Below, piece after piece: positions 16,654 to 25,230 of a stretch of DNA of 64,000 nucleotides (the stretch's first letter is position 1; every line of letters starts with the position of its first letter). The notes beneath the pieces were generated by a model that was not told the DNA's origin, did not search any database, and saw only the letters and a program-made list of their open reading frames with translations. The DNA comes from Sulfolobales archaeon. Its GTDB lineage: Archaea > Thermoproteota > Thermoprotei_A > Sulfolobales > Desulfurococcaceae. The translations under genes were made by a program, and so were the position numbers. Location: positions 186,001 through 250,000 of the forward strand of contig JANXDZ010000002.1 in the NCBI GenBank assembly GCA_025059075.1. Reading direction: 5' to 3'.

Positions 16654-17430
16654 TTAGGTAAGATCTCCACAGGAGCAAAATACTTCATGAACTATGCTGT
16701 GGAGAAGCTCTATTCCACTAAGGCTCTTAGCGCTTACTTCAATAGGTCTAAGAGGCCTCTGCAACTTAAATGCTATTTCAGCAAGCTCTATAGTTATATC
16801 ACTTAATAATCCCTCTCTAAAGCCCTCCTTAGATAACTCAATGAGTTTCCCAGGTTCTTCTACGAGAAGCCTTACATACTTAGCGCCATTGCTTACAACA
16901 TCAACTTTATTTACTACTGGCACTGTTTGAAGCCCTATCTTTAAATGTGTAAGTAACCCCAGGAGCCATATAGTTAATGCATCAGCTAAGCTCCTTATTG
17001 CTGTAGAATCTATGACGTATATGTTAACAGCGTTAACGATTCTAGTGAGCGCTTCTAAGAAGATGTTGCCCGCTGGTCTAAAGATAAATGCATCCATTTG
17101 GCCAGGAGTATCTATTAATACGTAATCCCATTCACTTAAGTTTGAGAAAGGCTCTCTAAGGAATATTTCACTACTTCTTTCAGCTATGAGTTCTCCAGCC
17201 TTAATGAAGCCTCCATTTGGTCCAAGCCCGTAAGTTCTCATGATTTCACTTAGCGTAAACAAATCCCTTACGTCAAACACAGGCTTGTATGGAAGTACTT
17301 CTACTCCAGGATCTAAGTTTACTTGAGCTACCCTCTGCAGTAACGCTTCTCTAAGCCAATTACCATAAGAAGCCACTAAGCTAGTCTTGCCACTACCGGC
17401 TAGACCTGTGAATACTACTACAGTCACCAT
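16654..17430 (-). CDS. GPN-loop GTPase
   Basis: Homodimeric GTPase of the GPN family, related to eukaryotic GPN1-3 that help assemble RNA polymerase II; the archaeal role is less clear. It shows the P-loop GLAGSGKTS (9-17), NLDPG (38-42), the Gly-Pro-Asn motif at 70-72, DTPGQMD and the NKVD guanine-specificity motif. The size, 258 residues, is typical. It is followed upstream by DNA ligase in the same direction with a 41-base gap. Confidence 0.94.
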   Translation of the reverse strand: MVTVVVFTGLAGSGKTSLVASYGNWLREALLQRVAQVNLDPGVEVLPYKPVFDVRDLFTLSEIMRTYGLGPNGGFIKAGELIAERSSEIFLREPFSNLSEWDYVLIDTPGQMDAFIFRPAGNIFLEALTRIVNAVNIYVIDSTAIRSLADALTIWLLGLLTHLKIGLQTVPVVNKVDVVSNGAKYVRLLVEEPGKLIELSKEGFREGLLSDITIELAEIAFKLQRPLRPIEVSAKSLSGIELLHSIVHEVFCSCGDLT

Positions 17431-17471
17431 CTTTAAGCAGCCTCACGTGCTATTAACAAAGCTTGAGGTAG

Positions 17472-19307
17472 TTAAGCCTCCTCTAAAGCCTTTCTCTCAC
17501 TTGCAATAGCCTTCAACTGCCTCTTGTACATTTCAACTAATTCATCGCTTGTAGTAGCTTCACTAGGCCCCTTATCAGGTCTCCACCTTATGAACCTTGG
17601 GAATCTTATTGATAAACCTGCCCCAGGCTTCACGATGTTCATAGCACAAGCGTGGTTTGGAGAGAGAGTTATTTCAGCTCCAATGACTTCAGCTACAAGA
17701 GCTGGCTCAATCCATACGTCTGGTTCTATTGAACCAACAACTACTCGTGGAGGTTTATTGGGAACTACATATTGCCTTAATACTTCAGGCATTTTTTCTA
17801 AATCTTCATCGCTGAAGCCGCTTCCAACTTTACACACTGACTCAAATACATCTAGCTCTGGATTGTATGCAGCCATCAGTAAGGCGCCATATTTTCCTCC
17901 ACGCCTCCCCCTACCATAGAATGCCCCTACTACCACTAGATCTACTGTATCAATCATCTCACTCTTATAGTCTCTCTTATACTTGATCCATAGCCAGCCT
18001 CTTGCACCAGCTTGATAAATAGCATTTCCATGAATTGCCTTGACTACAAGGCCTTCGCAACCGCTTTCAATAGCCTTCAAGAAGAACTCATCTAGCATTC
18101 GCGGGTTATCTATGAGTAAGTACTCTGCTAGCTTTAATACCTCTGATTCATCAATGATCTCCTTTAACTTCTCTTTCCTCTCTATAAGGGGCTTACTAGT
18201 GTAATCGACTTCATTAGCATAGAGTAAGTCGAATAGAAATACTTTCACTGGGTATTCTCTCATTGCTACATGTACATCGTGCTTTCTCTTCCTATGCATA
18301 AGCTCTTGGAATGGCTTTAGCTCCATTGTATCAGGATCGAATGCAACTATCTCTCCTTCAACAATTGCCTCTCGGCTCTTCATGTACTTTAGTATGTAGC
18401 TGACTACTTCGGGGTATTGATGAGTTATATTCTCAAGTCTTCTTGAGAATATCCACACCCTTTCCCCAATCCTATGTATCTGAGCTCTCTCTCCATCATA
18501 CTTAAATTCAGCTAAGCCCTTGCCCCCGACTTTATCTAGTATTTCCTCTGGATCGCTTAGTCTTTCAGCTAGCATAGGCCTTATGGGGTAGCCTACCTGG
18601 GGCTTTATCTTTCTTAAGGCATCTATACCTTGTTCTGCAAGAACTTTAGCTACTGTACCTAAGTCAGCTCGTAGATTAAATGCTCTCTCAACTAAAGGCC
18701 TATTCTGAGCTCCTCCTCCATAAGTTATTGATAGAGCATCCATTATTGTTGCTTCCCCTATGCCTGCCCTCAGCTTCCCTTCTATGAATCTAACAATGTA
18801 CTTAGCTTCTCTTGGAGAAGCATCAGCTAGGAGTCCACTGAGTATCTTAAGCTTTACATCCCTACTTCCTTCACCGGTTGCATGAGCTATCCTAGTCAAT
18901 GAATTATAGACTCTTAGAACAGTTAATTGCTCACCCACAGTTTTTACAAAACCAAGCAATCCTTTACCCAAATGCTCTTTCTCTAACTTAAGCTTCTCAG
19001 CAACAAGCCCTAGGTCTCCAGCGGCCTTTAGCTGTTCCTCAACTTTAGACTCAGGTACGTTTACTGATAGGGAGACTGCTTTAATTAGCATCTTTTCAGC
19101 AACACCTAATTCAGGGAGCCCAGTCCAACTAGGCCATAGCTCCCCTAGGAGGAAGTAAGTTACTTTATCTACTACCGCTGGAGGAGTTTTCTTAAATAAC
19201 TCAACTAAGTGAGCAGTCATCTGGATCCTTGAGGAAGTCATGGATATTTTCTCTAGAGCTTCAACTAGCACACTAAAGGGCAAATCACTTTGAGTCGATG
19301 AGCTCAA
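17472..19307 (-). CDS. lig: ATP-dependent DNA ligase
   Basis: Replicative and repair DNA ligase of archaeal type I, 611 residues. An N-terminal DNA-binding domain (1-240) precedes the nucleotidyltransferase core with the adenylated Lys269 in EFKYDGER (motif I), then motifs VEGEIVA and EGLVVK, and an OB-fold domain with WIKYKRDY and the C-terminal RFIRWRPDKGPSEATTSDEL. The ligase and the uracil-DNA glycosylase are adjacent in the same direction, consistent with a repair cluster, but a 141-base gap holding an inverted repeat separates them. Confidence 0.97.
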   Translation of the reverse strand: MSSSTQSDLPFSVLVEALEKISMTSSRIQMTAHLVELFKKTPPAVVDKVTYFLLGELWPSWTGLPELGVAEKMLIKAVSLSVNVPESKVEEQLKAAGDLGLVAEKLKLEKEHLGKGLLGFVKTVGEQLTVLRVYNSLTRIAHATGEGSRDVKLKILSGLLADASPREAKYIVRFIEGKLRAGIGEATIMDALSITYGGGAQNRPLVERAFNLRADLGTVAKVLAEQGIDALRKIKPQVGYPIRPMLAERLSDPEEILDKVGGKGLAEFKYDGERAQIHRIGERVWIFSRRLENITHQYPEVVSYILKYMKSREAIVEGEIVAFDPDTMELKPFQELMHRKRKHDVHVAMREYPVKVFLFDLLYANEVDYTSKPLIERKEKLKEIIDESEVLKLAEYLLIDNPRMLDEFFLKAIESGCEGLVVKAIHGNAIYQAGARGWLWIKYKRDYKSEMIDTVDLVVVGAFYGRGRRGGKYGALLMAAYNPELDVFESVCKVGSGFSDEDLEKMPEVLRQYVVPNKPPRVVVGSIEPDVWIEPALVAEVIGAEITLSPNHACAMNIVKPGAGLSIRFPRFIRWRPDKGPSEATTSDELVEMYKRQLKAIASERKALEEA

Positions 19308-19378
19308 ACTACTGCACCCCCTTCAACATACTTCTATTGCTAAAACCGTATTTAAGGGAGATTATATACAGTTATACA

Positions 19379-19448
19379 CGTCGCACCGATGAAGACAACC
19401 CGGCAAGCATGATTCAATGAATTCTCAGAGTTAAAGCGAGGTGCGACG
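19379..19448. repeat. Perfect 9-bp inverted repeat enclosing 52 bases
   Basis: CGTCGCACC (19379-19387) and GGTGCGACG (19440-19448) are perfect complements, ending exactly at the udg stop codon. The interior holds GATGAAG just after the first arm and a small ATTC/GAAT hairpin. The GC-rich stem stands out from its AT-rich setting. It may be a 3'-end structure of the udg mRNA or a small RNA; I could not fit C/D or H/ACA box rules. Confidence 0.45.
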
Positions 19449-20060
19449 CTATAAGTAATCGAGCAGAGTTCTCTTAGACTCCTTCTCCCTACTAATGACT
19501 CTTGCTATAGCGTTTCTAAAGTCATCTTCAATAAGCTTTCTGAGATTTGGATTATAGAGAGCTGAAGCTGGGTGATATGTCGCTATAACTGTAGTCCTTA
19601 TACTAGCTATTGAGACTTCGATAGGTTTCCCATGTTGTTTAGCCATGCTAACCCACTTTAATCCAGCTAGCTCATAGATTGTTCTAGAAGAGTGCCTTCC
19701 AAGAGTCACTATTAATTGAGGCTTTACAAGCATTATTTGCTTAATGAGGTAGGGGAGGCAAGCAGCTATTTCATCATCACTAGGGTCTCTATTGCTTGGA
19801 GGACGGCATTTAACGACATTAGTTATGTACGTAGAATCTCTTTGCAACTTAATTGACTCCATTAGTTGAGTAAGAAGCTGGCCGGCTGCACCAATGAATG
19901 GACGGCCTGTTTCATCCTCTCTTGCACCAGGTGCTTCACCAATAAACATTACTTGAGCACTCCTAGATCCTTCTCCAGGCACGGGATTTCTCCTGCTTCT
20001 ATGGAGAACGCACTTAGTGCAAGCACTTATTTCACTTAAGAGCTCTCCCCATTCACACAC
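19449..20060 (-). CDS. udg: Uracil-DNA glycosylase, family 4 (4Fe-4S)
   Basis: Removes uracil from DNA, important at high temperature where cytosine deaminates fast. The 203-residue protein has an N-terminal CTKC pair (Cys14, Cys17) and a later pair in VVKCRPP and IAACLPYL, the four ligands of the iron-sulfur cluster. GEAPGARED is the active-site motif and YHPASALYNP the second. The GTG start at 20060 gives an MCEWGELL opening. Confidence 0.95.
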   Translation of the reverse strand: MCEWGELLSEISACTKCVLHRSRRNPVPGEGSRSAQVMFIGEAPGAREDETGRPFIGAAGQLLTQLMESIKLQRDSTYITNVVKCRPPSNRDPSDDEIAACLPYLIKQIMLVKPQLIVTLGRHSSRTIYELAGLKWVSMAKQHGKPIEVSIASIRTTVIATYHPASALYNPNLRKLIEDDFRNAIARVISREKESKRTLLDYL

Positions 20061-20159
20061 AGAGCCCGCCTCTAATACATTCTATTACACTAGGCCGTTG
20101 CTTATGTTTAAATGAACTCAGGTATCTCTAATGTTTTTCCTTTCCAATATTTAGGAGAC

Positions 20160-20290
20160 TGCTGACGGACCGCGATCAACTGTGCGGTGAAGAGCATAAA
20201 AGTGGAATCATATGGAGCCCCGGGCTGTTGAGTTCACACTCATGAATCCATAGAGACCCCATGAACTATGGATAAAGTAGGGGTCTATGA
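20160..20290 (+). ncRNA. Candidate structured RNA with an H-type pseudoknot
   Basis: Within the 380-base gap 20061-20440, this part is richer in G and C than the rest. Stem 1 is ATCCATAG (20246-20253) with CTATGGAT (20266-20273), 8 perfect pairs. Its loop begins with AGACCCC (20254-20260), which pairs perfectly with GGGGTCT (20280-20286), 7 pairs, giving a classic S1-S2-S1'-S2' pseudoknot with linkers of 0, 5 and 6 nt. An ACCGC/GCGGT hairpin (20169-20188) lies upstream and a GAGGCA/TGCCTC pair (20329-20365) downstream. The strand is not certain; I chose plus because it precedes the gene at 20441. The rest of the gap shows only a TATA-like ACTTATAAGC near 20369 for that gene. Confidence 0.4.
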
Positions 20291-20440
20291 ATATAAAGGA
20301 ATGTAGTTAAGTTGAAAATAAATACATGGAGGCAAATGGAAACTCTACCTAATACACGCTGCCTCTTAATAAAGACTTATAAGCTTCGTTAAGCAATTAA
20401 ATACAATGCTGCAATGAGAATATTCTAGGTAAGAGGTAGG

Positions 20441-21343
20441 TTGTCTAAAAAGCTCTCTTCACTTACAGTAGTAGTTAGGACCGGTATCTTAGAGAAAGCT
20501 GGTGTAAGTATTCCTGAAGCCGTTGATCACTGTGATGCAGTAATGAAGATCTTGAGCGATGGCCACGATTACTCTATTTTAGTGCCTGATTTAGGGTATA
20601 CAGCGCTGCCCATAATAAGTGATGTATTAGCAGTCTACGGCAAGTACTATGATGCAATCATAGTCATCGCTAAGCCAAAAGGCCCTCTAGGAGCATTCTT
20701 AACTAATGTTGGTTCACTTAACGTACTAGAGGAGATCACAGGTCATCCAAATGGCTTCGCACTAATATTCAAAAATACATTGGTTAAAGAATTCATTGAT
20801 TGCAAGAACATTGCGCAAACTGTTTTAAGTAGTGCTAGAAGAATACTCTTAGTACCATATGAAGCCCCTATGCATGAAGTAGCTATGGCTGTTTATGGAA
20901 AACTCCCATACGCTATAGTGATGTTAGTTAAAGAACCTAACATTGTCATAAAGTTTGGATTAGTTGGACTCTTTGGATCAATAGTTAATGCATCCATAGT
21001 TACATTAACTCTACCTCAAGCAGTAAGTATAAACCCGCTTATTGGACTGCCCTTAGCAGTCTTAACTGGCTTTGAACTAAGCTTGTTATTTAACTTTATA
21101 CTCCATGAACTATGGACTTTCAAGGGCATGAAGTTTTCAAGCAGTTTATTTAAAAGACTCATAAGACTAATCAAGTACCATTTATCAAGTCTAACAAGCT
21201 TCATTACACAGCTTATTGTCACATATGTGTTAGTCAACTTCTTCGGACTTTACATAGCTTATGCATCACTCATAGGCATAGCTCTAGGATTTATTGCTAA
21301 CTATGTATTAGGTGTAACACTAGCTTGGAGGAAGACGTCTTGA
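20441..21343 (+). CDS. GtrA-like membrane protein with degenerate glycosyltransferase-like N-terminus
   Basis: The C-terminal part (about 165-300) is a four-helix GtrA domain, with the NFxxxxxWTF pattern at NFILHELWTF and a final FIANYVLGVTLAWRK; GtrA domains handle lipid-linked sugars. The N-terminal 160 residues are unrecognised, but their layout resembles a glycosyltransferase 2 domain that has lost its Asp-rich motifs, which is inference only. It overlaps the next gene, a bare glycosyltransferase, by 19 bases. Together the two would make up the GT plus GtrA architecture of some archaeal dolichol-phosphate-mannose synthases. The TTG start follows a GAGGTAGG site. Confidence 0.75.
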   Translation: MSKKLSSLTVVVRTGILEKAGVSIPEAVDHCDAVMKILSDGHDYSILVPDLGYTALPIISDVLAVYGKYYDAIIVIAKPKGPLGAFLTNVGSLNVLEEITGHPNGFALIFKNTLVKEFIDCKNIAQTVLSSARRILLVPYEAPMHEVAMAVYGKLPYAIVMLVKEPNIVIKFGLVGLFGSIVNASIVTLTLPQAVSINPLIGLPLAVLTGFELSLLFNFILHELWTFKGMKFSSSLFKRLIRLIKYHLSSLTSFITQLIVTYVLVNFFGLYIAYASLIGIALGFIANYVLGVTLAWRKTS

Positions 21344-22053
21344 CTTCCAGAACGCCTTTATGTAGAAGTAATTGTATTTCAGTAGTGGTTCCAACATACA
21401 ATGAAGCTACTAACATAAAACTACTGATCCCGCTTCTCTCAAAGACTTTAAGCAACTGTGGAATTACCCATGAAATAATAGTAGTAGATGACGATAGCCC
21501 TGATGGAACTGCTGAAGTAGCTAAAGCACTATCCATAGAATACCCCGTTAGAGTCATTGTTAGAAGAGGAGTAAGAGGACTTGCTTCTGCAGTGATTAGA
21601 GGTTTTAAAGAGACTTCATGCAACTACATAGTAGTCATGGATGCTGATCTTCAGCATCCGCCACACATTGTTCCAAGAATATTCAATGCATTACTAAGGG
21701 GATGTGATATCGCCATTGCATCAAGGTATGTAAAAGGGGGAGGAGTTGAAGGCTGGAGTAAACTAAGGCTTATTGAGAGTAAGATAGCTACATTGCTAGC
21801 TTACATGCTTATACGGGAGTCGAGGAGAACTACAGATCCTATGAGTGGTTTCTTTGGCTGTAGAAAGGAGGCAGTAGTTATTAAAGGAATAGTGAAGGGA
21901 TTTAAAATTCTCCTCGAAATACTATGCATGAATCCACACGCTAAGGTATGTGATATACCATACTTGTTTAGAGCTAGAGTGCATGGTAAGAGTAAACTAA
22001 GCTTAAGCACTATACTCGATTACTTAATTCAACTAATACTAAGAGCACTTTGA
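21325..22053 (+). CDS. Glycosyltransferase family 2, dolichol-phosphate mannose synthase-like
   Basis: Transfers a sugar from a nucleotide sugar to a polyprenyl phosphate at the cytoplasmic membrane face, feeding protein or lipid glycosylation. The 242-residue GT-A domain shows VVPTYNEATNI at the start, VVDDDSPDGT, the metal-binding MDADLQHPP, SRYVKGG and DPMSGFFG, all typical of DPM1. It lacks its own membrane helices, and its neighbour supplies a GtrA domain. The TTG at 21325 is the longest start; TTG at 21340 (LTSRTPL) is also possible. Confidence 0.9.
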   Translation: MEEDVLTSRTPLCRSNCISVVVPTYNEATNIKLLIPLLSKTLSNCGITHEIIVVDDDSPDGTAEVAKALSIEYPVRVIVRRGVRGLASAVIRGFKETSCNYIVVMDADLQHPPHIVPRIFNALLRGCDIAIASRYVKGGGVEGWSKLRLIESKIATLLAYMLIRESRRTTDPMSGFFGCRKEAVVIKGIVKGFKILLEILCMNPHAKVCDIPYLFRARVHGKSKLSLSTILDYLIQLILRAL

Positions 22054-22147
22054 TTAGCGACAGCATTCATTCACTTTATACCTCTCAATAATTTATGGAA
22101 GTTAATTATATAGCTCTAAACGTAGTTCTTAAGCTTGGTGTGCATCT

Positions 22148-23182
22148 ATGAGTAAAGGCATGTACTTAAGGGAGAAGCTTAAGACTATCGATGTCTCTAG
22201 GCGGGGGATAAGTGAACTGCTTAGGGCAATGGCTGATACAGCTTATCAAGGTAGAGCGCTAGGTGAAGCCTACGAAGTCATTGTCGATATGCTTAAAGAT
22301 ATGGAGACAACGATATTCCTTGGATTAGCCGGCTCTATGAGTACAGCTGGCATGTGGAAAATAATTAAGTGGCTTATTGAAAGAAAGTTCATTGACGTAT
22401 TAGTTTCTACTGGAGCAAATATATCTGAGGACATATTAGAGGCAATGGGCTTTAGTTACTATAAGGGAACTCCTTACGTAGATGATGCAGAGCTCTTAAA
22501 ACACAAGATCGATAGATTTTACGACGTTTATGCTAGTGAACTAGACTATAGACGGATGGAGGGCTTAATTAAGGAATTCATCAAGACTCTTCCTATAAAC
22601 AGTGTCTATTCATCAATGGAGTTCCTCTATTTATTCGGCAAGTATTTAAATGAGAGAGGCATTGACTGCATAGTTTCCGCTGCCTATAGAGCAGGCATAC
22701 CTGTTTTTAGCCCTGCACTAACTGACAGCGGCTATGGAGTTGCAGCAGTTCTTGCCTATAGAGAGGGACACCCAGTAGTCATTGATATGGTTAATGACTT
22801 TAACCAAATAGTTGAAATAGGCAAGAGGTCGAGTAAGCTATCTGCGATATATATAGGCGGAGGAGTGCCCAAGGACTACGTAAATTTAGTTACTGTAGTC
22901 CAGACATTATTGGCTGAAGCTGAAGGAGGATGCGAATACCATAAGGGTCTTGAGTATGTAGTACAGTTTACAACCGATCAGCCTGTGTGGGGGGGACTTT
23001 CTGGAGCAACCCTTGAAGAAGCTATTAGCTGGGGGAAGGTATCTCCTAAGGCAAGGAAGAGAGTTGTATATGTTGATGCAACAATAGCTCTACCTCTGAT
23101 AGCTCATGCACTCATTGAGGAAGGCATTGAAAGAGAAAAAGCGCCTGATCTGTCATGGATCTTTAGGAGAGTAGTACAGTAA
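22148..23182 (+). CDS. dys: Deoxyhypusine synthase
   Basis: Transfers the aminobutyl group of spermidine to a lysine of translation factor aIF5A, the first step of hypusine formation. The 344-residue protein shows the NAD-binding landmarks FLGLAGSMSTAGM and STGANISED and the C-terminal SGATLEEAISWGKV with the catalytic lysine (about 297). An ATG start with a GGTG site 8 bases upstream fits. It stands alone between the glycosyltransferase and an unknown membrane protein. Confidence 0.95.
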   Translation: MSKGMYLREKLKTIDVSRRGISELLRAMADTAYQGRALGEAYEVIVDMLKDMETTIFLGLAGSMSTAGMWKIIKWLIERKFIDVLVSTGANISEDILEAMGFSYYKGTPYVDDAELLKHKIDRFYDVYASELDYRRMEGLIKEFIKTLPINSVYSSMEFLYLFGKYLNERGIDCIVSAAYRAGIPVFSPALTDSGYGVAAVLAYREGHPVVIDMVNDFNQIVEIGKRSSKLSAIYIGGGVPKDYVNLVTVVQTLLAEAEGGCEYHKGLEYVVQFTTDQPVWGGLSGATLEEAISWGKVSPKARKRVVYVDATIALPLIAHALIEEGIEREKAPDLSWIFRRVVQ

Positions 23183-23232
23183 GCTAAATTTATAGTGCTC
23201 TTTTTAACTCCATATAGTGAGAGTGCCCTGAG

Positions 23233-24144
23233 TTGAGGAATGTTAATGCTTCACTTAGAGATGGAATAGTTGAAATACTTCAGAGAATTACAAGTGCTCT
23301 TAAAAATGAGAGTAGCTTAATTGGCTTAAGGAGTGCTATTGAGAGGCTTAATGACTACCATAGAATCATGAAGGAGTTAGAGGTACCTGTTATACCTACA
23401 AGACGCTTGATCAATGCATCAGAGATCCTCATATTCTCTCTAGTCAGACTTTATGCTGCAATCAAAGAGTATATGAATGGCTTCATAAGCATTGAAGATC
23501 TTAATAAATCTATTGTTGGAAGCGAGGAATTCCTTAAAGCTTACTTAGACATTATTAGAGGCGAAAGATTAAAAACAAGGGTCATTATGTTAGCACCTCA
23601 CTTAATGCTAATTTTAACAATGACATACGTGGGGGCTATGAAGAACTCAATGATCTCTATTAATATAGCTGGACCTGTCTTCTTATTGGCCTTAGCTTCA
23701 TTTATCATATCGTTTAAGAGTCTTATGGTATCTTATACGTTAAGTTGCTTAGGAAGCTTAGTGTTTCTCATTGCTGTACTGACTAGTCCACTTGGCCTTA
23801 GTGAAAAAGCTTTTACTTCAGCCCTACTGACCCTCTCAATGGTATCGAGCATACTTTACTTAGGTTTAGTTAAGGTTTCTACATCTGAGAAAACTATAGG
23901 TATTGTGAATACCTTCTTTAATAAGATAAAGTCTGTAGAGGAGCACTTAGTTAACAGCACTACAAAGAGGACTCCTCAAGATGACTTAAGCTATGAAGTC
24001 ATTAAGGAATATAGGAAGGTCTATGGCTCCTTTGGTGACGATCTATTTAAGTTCCGCCTATCATCATTAGTCGTAAGTGGTATACCATATGAGGAAGCAT
24101 TAAAGAAATTAGTAGAAGAACTTAAAGGCGGTGTGCATGAATAG
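23233..24144 (+). CDS. Membrane protein of unknown function
   Basis: I do not recognise this 303-residue protein. It has a helical N-terminal part (1-115), then a block of four or five hydrophobic helices (about 118-218, starting at VIMLAPHLMLILTMTYVGA), and a charged, cytosolic-looking C-terminal part (about 220-303) with YEVIKEYRKVYG. The helix block flanked by soluble helical parts recalls archaeal type II secretion/archaellum J-like membrane proteins, but I see no pairing ATPase, so this is only a thought. It starts with TTG at 23233. Confidence 0.7.
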   Translation: MRNVNASLRDGIVEILQRITSALKNESSLIGLRSAIERLNDYHRIMKELEVPVIPTRRLINASEILIFSLVRLYAAIKEYMNGFISIEDLNKSIVGSEEFLKAYLDIIRGERLKTRVIMLAPHLMLILTMTYVGAMKNSMISINIAGPVFLLALASFIISFKSLMVSYTLSCLGSLVFLIAVLTSPLGLSEKAFTSALLTLSMVSSILYLGLVKVSTSEKTIGIVNTFFNKIKSVEEHLVNSTTKRTPQDDLSYEVIKEYRKVYGSFGDDLFKFRLSSLVVSGIPYEEALKKLVEELKGGVHE

Positions 24145-24340
24145 CCCTCTCCCTAACTCTGGAGAGTCAGGCTCTTTCCAAGCAGTTCATTTGTTTAGAG
24201 CTATATCCTCAGGATTCAGTCTGTACTCAGTCTTAAGCGCATTACCTCTATCCCATGTAGCACAGGACTTGGGGACCGTTCTAGGCGATGTTCTTTGGAC
24301 ATACAATCATGATCCTGAAAGTTCCTTCCTCTACGTATAG
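24137..24340 (+). CDS. Possible small protein coupled to the preceding gene
   Basis: A 67-residue frame begins with ATG 8 bases before the end of the preceding stop, with GGCGGTG a few bases upstream as a ribosome site. The product (QAVHLFRAISSGF, LGTVLGDVLWTYNHD) matches nothing I know. The codon choice is not unlike its neighbours, yet a chance frame cannot be excluded. The rest of the gap to 24542 is AT-rich with no other gene visible. Confidence 0.3.
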   Translation: MNSPLPNSGESGSFQAVHLFRAISSGFSLYSVLSALPLSHVAQDLGTVLGDVLWTYNHDPESSFLYV

Positions 24341-24542
24341 TCATTTAACAGCGTTTCCAAGATCAGTTAATATAGCCCTTTCTTCCGAGATCTCAAACTG
24401 CATTTTTGTTTAAAGCGAATTGATACTTTCCTCTAGTAGAAGCCTTTAATTACTTAACATGTACATATTGAAGAATACAAAGTTCATGAATCCTTCTCTA
24501 TCTTCACTATAAGTGATGAAGCTTTCATTTATAAAAATACGT

Positions 24543-24857
24543 TTAGGGAACAAGTATCCCTAAAACTATCAGGATCCCTGAAAATACCACTATGAACTTT
24601 AAGAATTCTCCTAGAGTCATTTTTGGAACTCTCTTTATAAAACCTATGAGCACCCACATTACAAATCCACATAGAGTAGCTAACAGCATTATTATCCCTA
24701 GTGCAGCTAGAAATACACCAGCTCCCTCTACACCACTAAATAAGTTAGCTAAAGCTTCAAATACTTTAACTACATTCTCAAAACCCACTTCTACCCACCC
24801 TCTATTAAGAACTAACATAGGTAGAGTATTAAAGGCTCGGGCTGTTAAGTTAATCAC
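24543..24857 (-). CDS. Small membrane protein of unknown function
   Basis: A 104-residue protein with two strong membrane helices (about 48-73, AGVFLAALGIIMLLATLCGFVM, and 84-103) separated by a basic loop FIKRVPKM. The N-terminal 45 residues are amphipathic. I cannot assign a function. The opposite strand also has an open frame, but this one has far more protein-like character. Confidence 0.55.
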   Translation of the reverse strand: MINLTARAFNTLPMLVLNRGWVEVGFENVVKVFEALANLFSGVEGAGVFLAALGIIMLLATLCGFVMWVLIGFIKRVPKMTLGEFLKFIVVFSGILIVLGILVP

Positions 24858-25230
24858 TTAAAAATTTAGGAGCTTGTAGAATTAACTAGTAGGAAATCAA
24901 GCGCCCTCAGCTACCCCAGGAATCTTCATTTAAATCATTCAGATGTGTGGGCATGACTCTCTTCATTGGCTATAATCATAGTCTTAATAGAACCTTATTA
25001 ATCTTACGGAGCTAGCCTCCAACTACTTTTACTAACTTAGTGCAACCTTCGTCCTTCGTATTGTTTCTGCATTCCTATAGAGTGTTTAGGACTGCTCCTA
25101 GAGGCTCCGCATCTTGAGATCACTACTCTTGCTAGAAGAAAACCTAAGTCTTATTTCCATAAAGATCTAAGCTTGGAACAACTCCATGATACTTTATTGA
25201 ATAGCTATTGCTGTACATTGACTAAGGAAG
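24858..25230. other. Gene-free gap of 373 bases
   Basis: I found no convincing frame, repeat or RNA motif here on either strand. It lies upstream of the small membrane protein and downstream of cdvC, so it may hold the former's promoter and the terminator of the cdv operon. Confidence 0.6.

Noticed and set aside
17524-17919. 131-codon plus-strand frame inside the DNA ligase gene
   Set aside because: Lies fully within the ligase coding region on the other strand with Ser/Thr/Pro-rich, shadow-type composition.
24501-24590. GTGATGA near 24510 as box C of a sRNA
   Set aside because: The next CTGA is about 60 bases away inside a coding region and no internal boxes exist.
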